From NCBI RefSeq assembly GCF_002813455.1, contig NZ_PHHE01000001.1, positions 744,001-808,000 on the forward strand: a stretch of DNA of 64,000 nucleotides. The letters run 5' to 3'. Both the position numbers and the translations under genes were made by a program. The stretch comes from Pseudomonas baetica (GTDB lineage: Bacteria > Pseudomonadota > Gammaproteobacteria > Pseudomonadales > Pseudomonadaceae). Positions 63,353 through 64,000 of this stretch are shown here, in pieces (position 1 is the first letter of the stretch; every line of letters begins with the position of its first letter). The notes beneath the pieces are model-generated. The model saw nothing but the letters and a program-made list of their open reading frames with translations, ran no database searches and was not told the DNA's origin.

Positions 63353-64000
63353 TTAGTTGGTCTCCTTCTTTGTGTGAGTGCCTATATGTTGTTTTGGTGT
63401 CAGGATTTTTAGATTGTCGATGTCGTATACCGACCCACCTTCGCTGATTGGGTTGACATGATGAATCTCCAATTTGACTCTTCCGCCGACACGCTCCGAT
63501 TTGTCAGCAACAGGTGATATTCCCTTTCTGATATCCAATTTGTTTATTTGAGTAAATTTATTATCGAGGTCTGAATCGGCAGCCACAGCCTTCCAAAACG
63601 CCCGCCTAAACGCTTTAAAACTGGAAAACTCCCGTCCCCTCAGCTTATCCGCAATCTGCGCGGGTATCGGTGCGCCCTCCGGGGTTGACGCCGCCCCCAG
63701 CCAATTACCCGATACCACTTGTCCATTCCCCGTAGCGATTCCCGGATCTTGTCGCCGATCCCTGAACATCGTAAACACGGGTGAGATACCCGAGTCCGCC
63801 GGGAACACCGTGATGAACCCACCGAAACTATAGGCATCCAGTTCCGGGTGAGTATCGATTCGTCCTTCAAGTACCGCGACGGCCGTGCCGTCGTACACAA
63901 CAATGTTTGGCTTACTGGCCGGTAAAGCGGTTGAGTTGTTAGCCGGTTTGACAATGGGCGTCCATGTCATGCCGATTGAGGGAGTGTCTGGACTGTCGAC
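63353..64000 (-). CDS. S-type-pyocin-like HNH DNase bacteriocin, C-terminal part
   Basis: Partial: the frame is open to the window edge, so the 5' end lies outside. About 216 codons are visible. Residues from VYDGTAVAVLEGRIDTHPELDAY to FRDRRQDPG belong to the pyocin-S type domain; then SGNWLGAASTPEGAPIPAQIADKLRGREFSSFKAFRRAFWKAVAADSDL is the start of the colicin DNase domain, and LEIHHVNPISEGGSVYDIDN ... PKQHIGTHTKK is the HNH catalytic core (HH-x14-N-x8-H-x3-H). It kills related strains by degrading DNA. Partner immunity follows directly. Confidence 0.93.
   Translation of the reverse strand, partial: VDSPDTPSIGMTWTPIVKPANNSTALPASKPNIVVYDGTAVAVLEGRIDTHPELDAYSFGGFITVFPADSGISPVFTMFRDRRQDPGIATGNGQVVSGNWLGAASTPEGAPIPAQIADKLRGREFSSFKAFRRAFWKAVAADSDLDNKFTQINKLDIRKGISPVADKSERVGGRVKLEIHHVNPISEGGSVYDIDNLKILTPKQHIGTHTKKETN

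Overview
The window is chromosomal DNA from a fluorescent pseudomonad, most likely the Pseudomonas fluorescens group. The evidence is the GTGGGAGCGGGCTTGCTCGCG-type REP palindromes between genes, a Pseudomonas-style ureide operon, PuuE/PuuD/FolE proteins of Pseudomonas type, a DUF6124 gene, pyoverdine-type NRPSs and S-type-pyocin-like bacteriocin genes.

Layout. (1) 1-7.8 kb, purine/urate catabolism: a minus-strand run puuE-uraD-alc-allA-puuD, a divergent uraH, a LysE exporter and an NCS2 purine permease. Three promoters share a TTGT(A/G)TACAA palindrome. (2) 7.9-10.8 kb: a MarR regulator divergent from a PLP aminotransferase, then a glutaredoxin and folE. (3) 10.8-16.9 kb: a decayed prophage/island. 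It holds an integrase pseudogene, an excisionase-like ORF, a primase/VapE gene broken by a stop codon and fused to a Dam methylase tail, a DUF2165 membrane protein, long G/C homopolymers and an intact-looking IS3-family element. (4) 16.9-24.6 kb: a foldable leader and DUF6124 gene, an Aer-type chemoreceptor, a CPBP protease pseudogene, seven tandem ~190-bp units each holding a REP doublet, inhA with a divergent GlxA-type regulator, and two unknown ORFs, one AT-rich. (5) 24.9-29.1 kb: GH15 hydrolase, SDR, and a single polypeptide joining type I IPP isomerase to a 2-methylisoborneol/2-methylenebornane-type terpene cyclase.

(6) 29.3-61.7 kb: MFS transporter, type II thioesterase, two giant NRPS genes (5184 and 4540 aa, seven modules) and an alpha/beta hydrolase. 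Domain order and specificity codes predict D-Ser, Lys, D-Ser, Thr, D-Ala, D-(acyl)OH-Orn, D-(acyl)OH-Orn. The first protein matches PvdI in architecture. The second ends in an epimerase with no thioesterase, and pvdL, pvdD, fpvA, pvdA and pvdF are absent, so this is probably one block of a dispersed pyoverdine pathway. Candidate iron-starvation (PvdS) promoters precede the thioesterase and the first NRPS. (7) 61.8-64 kb: the end of an HNH DNase bacteriocin followed by four tandem immunity genes, one preceded by an orphan 40-codon HNH toxin tip.
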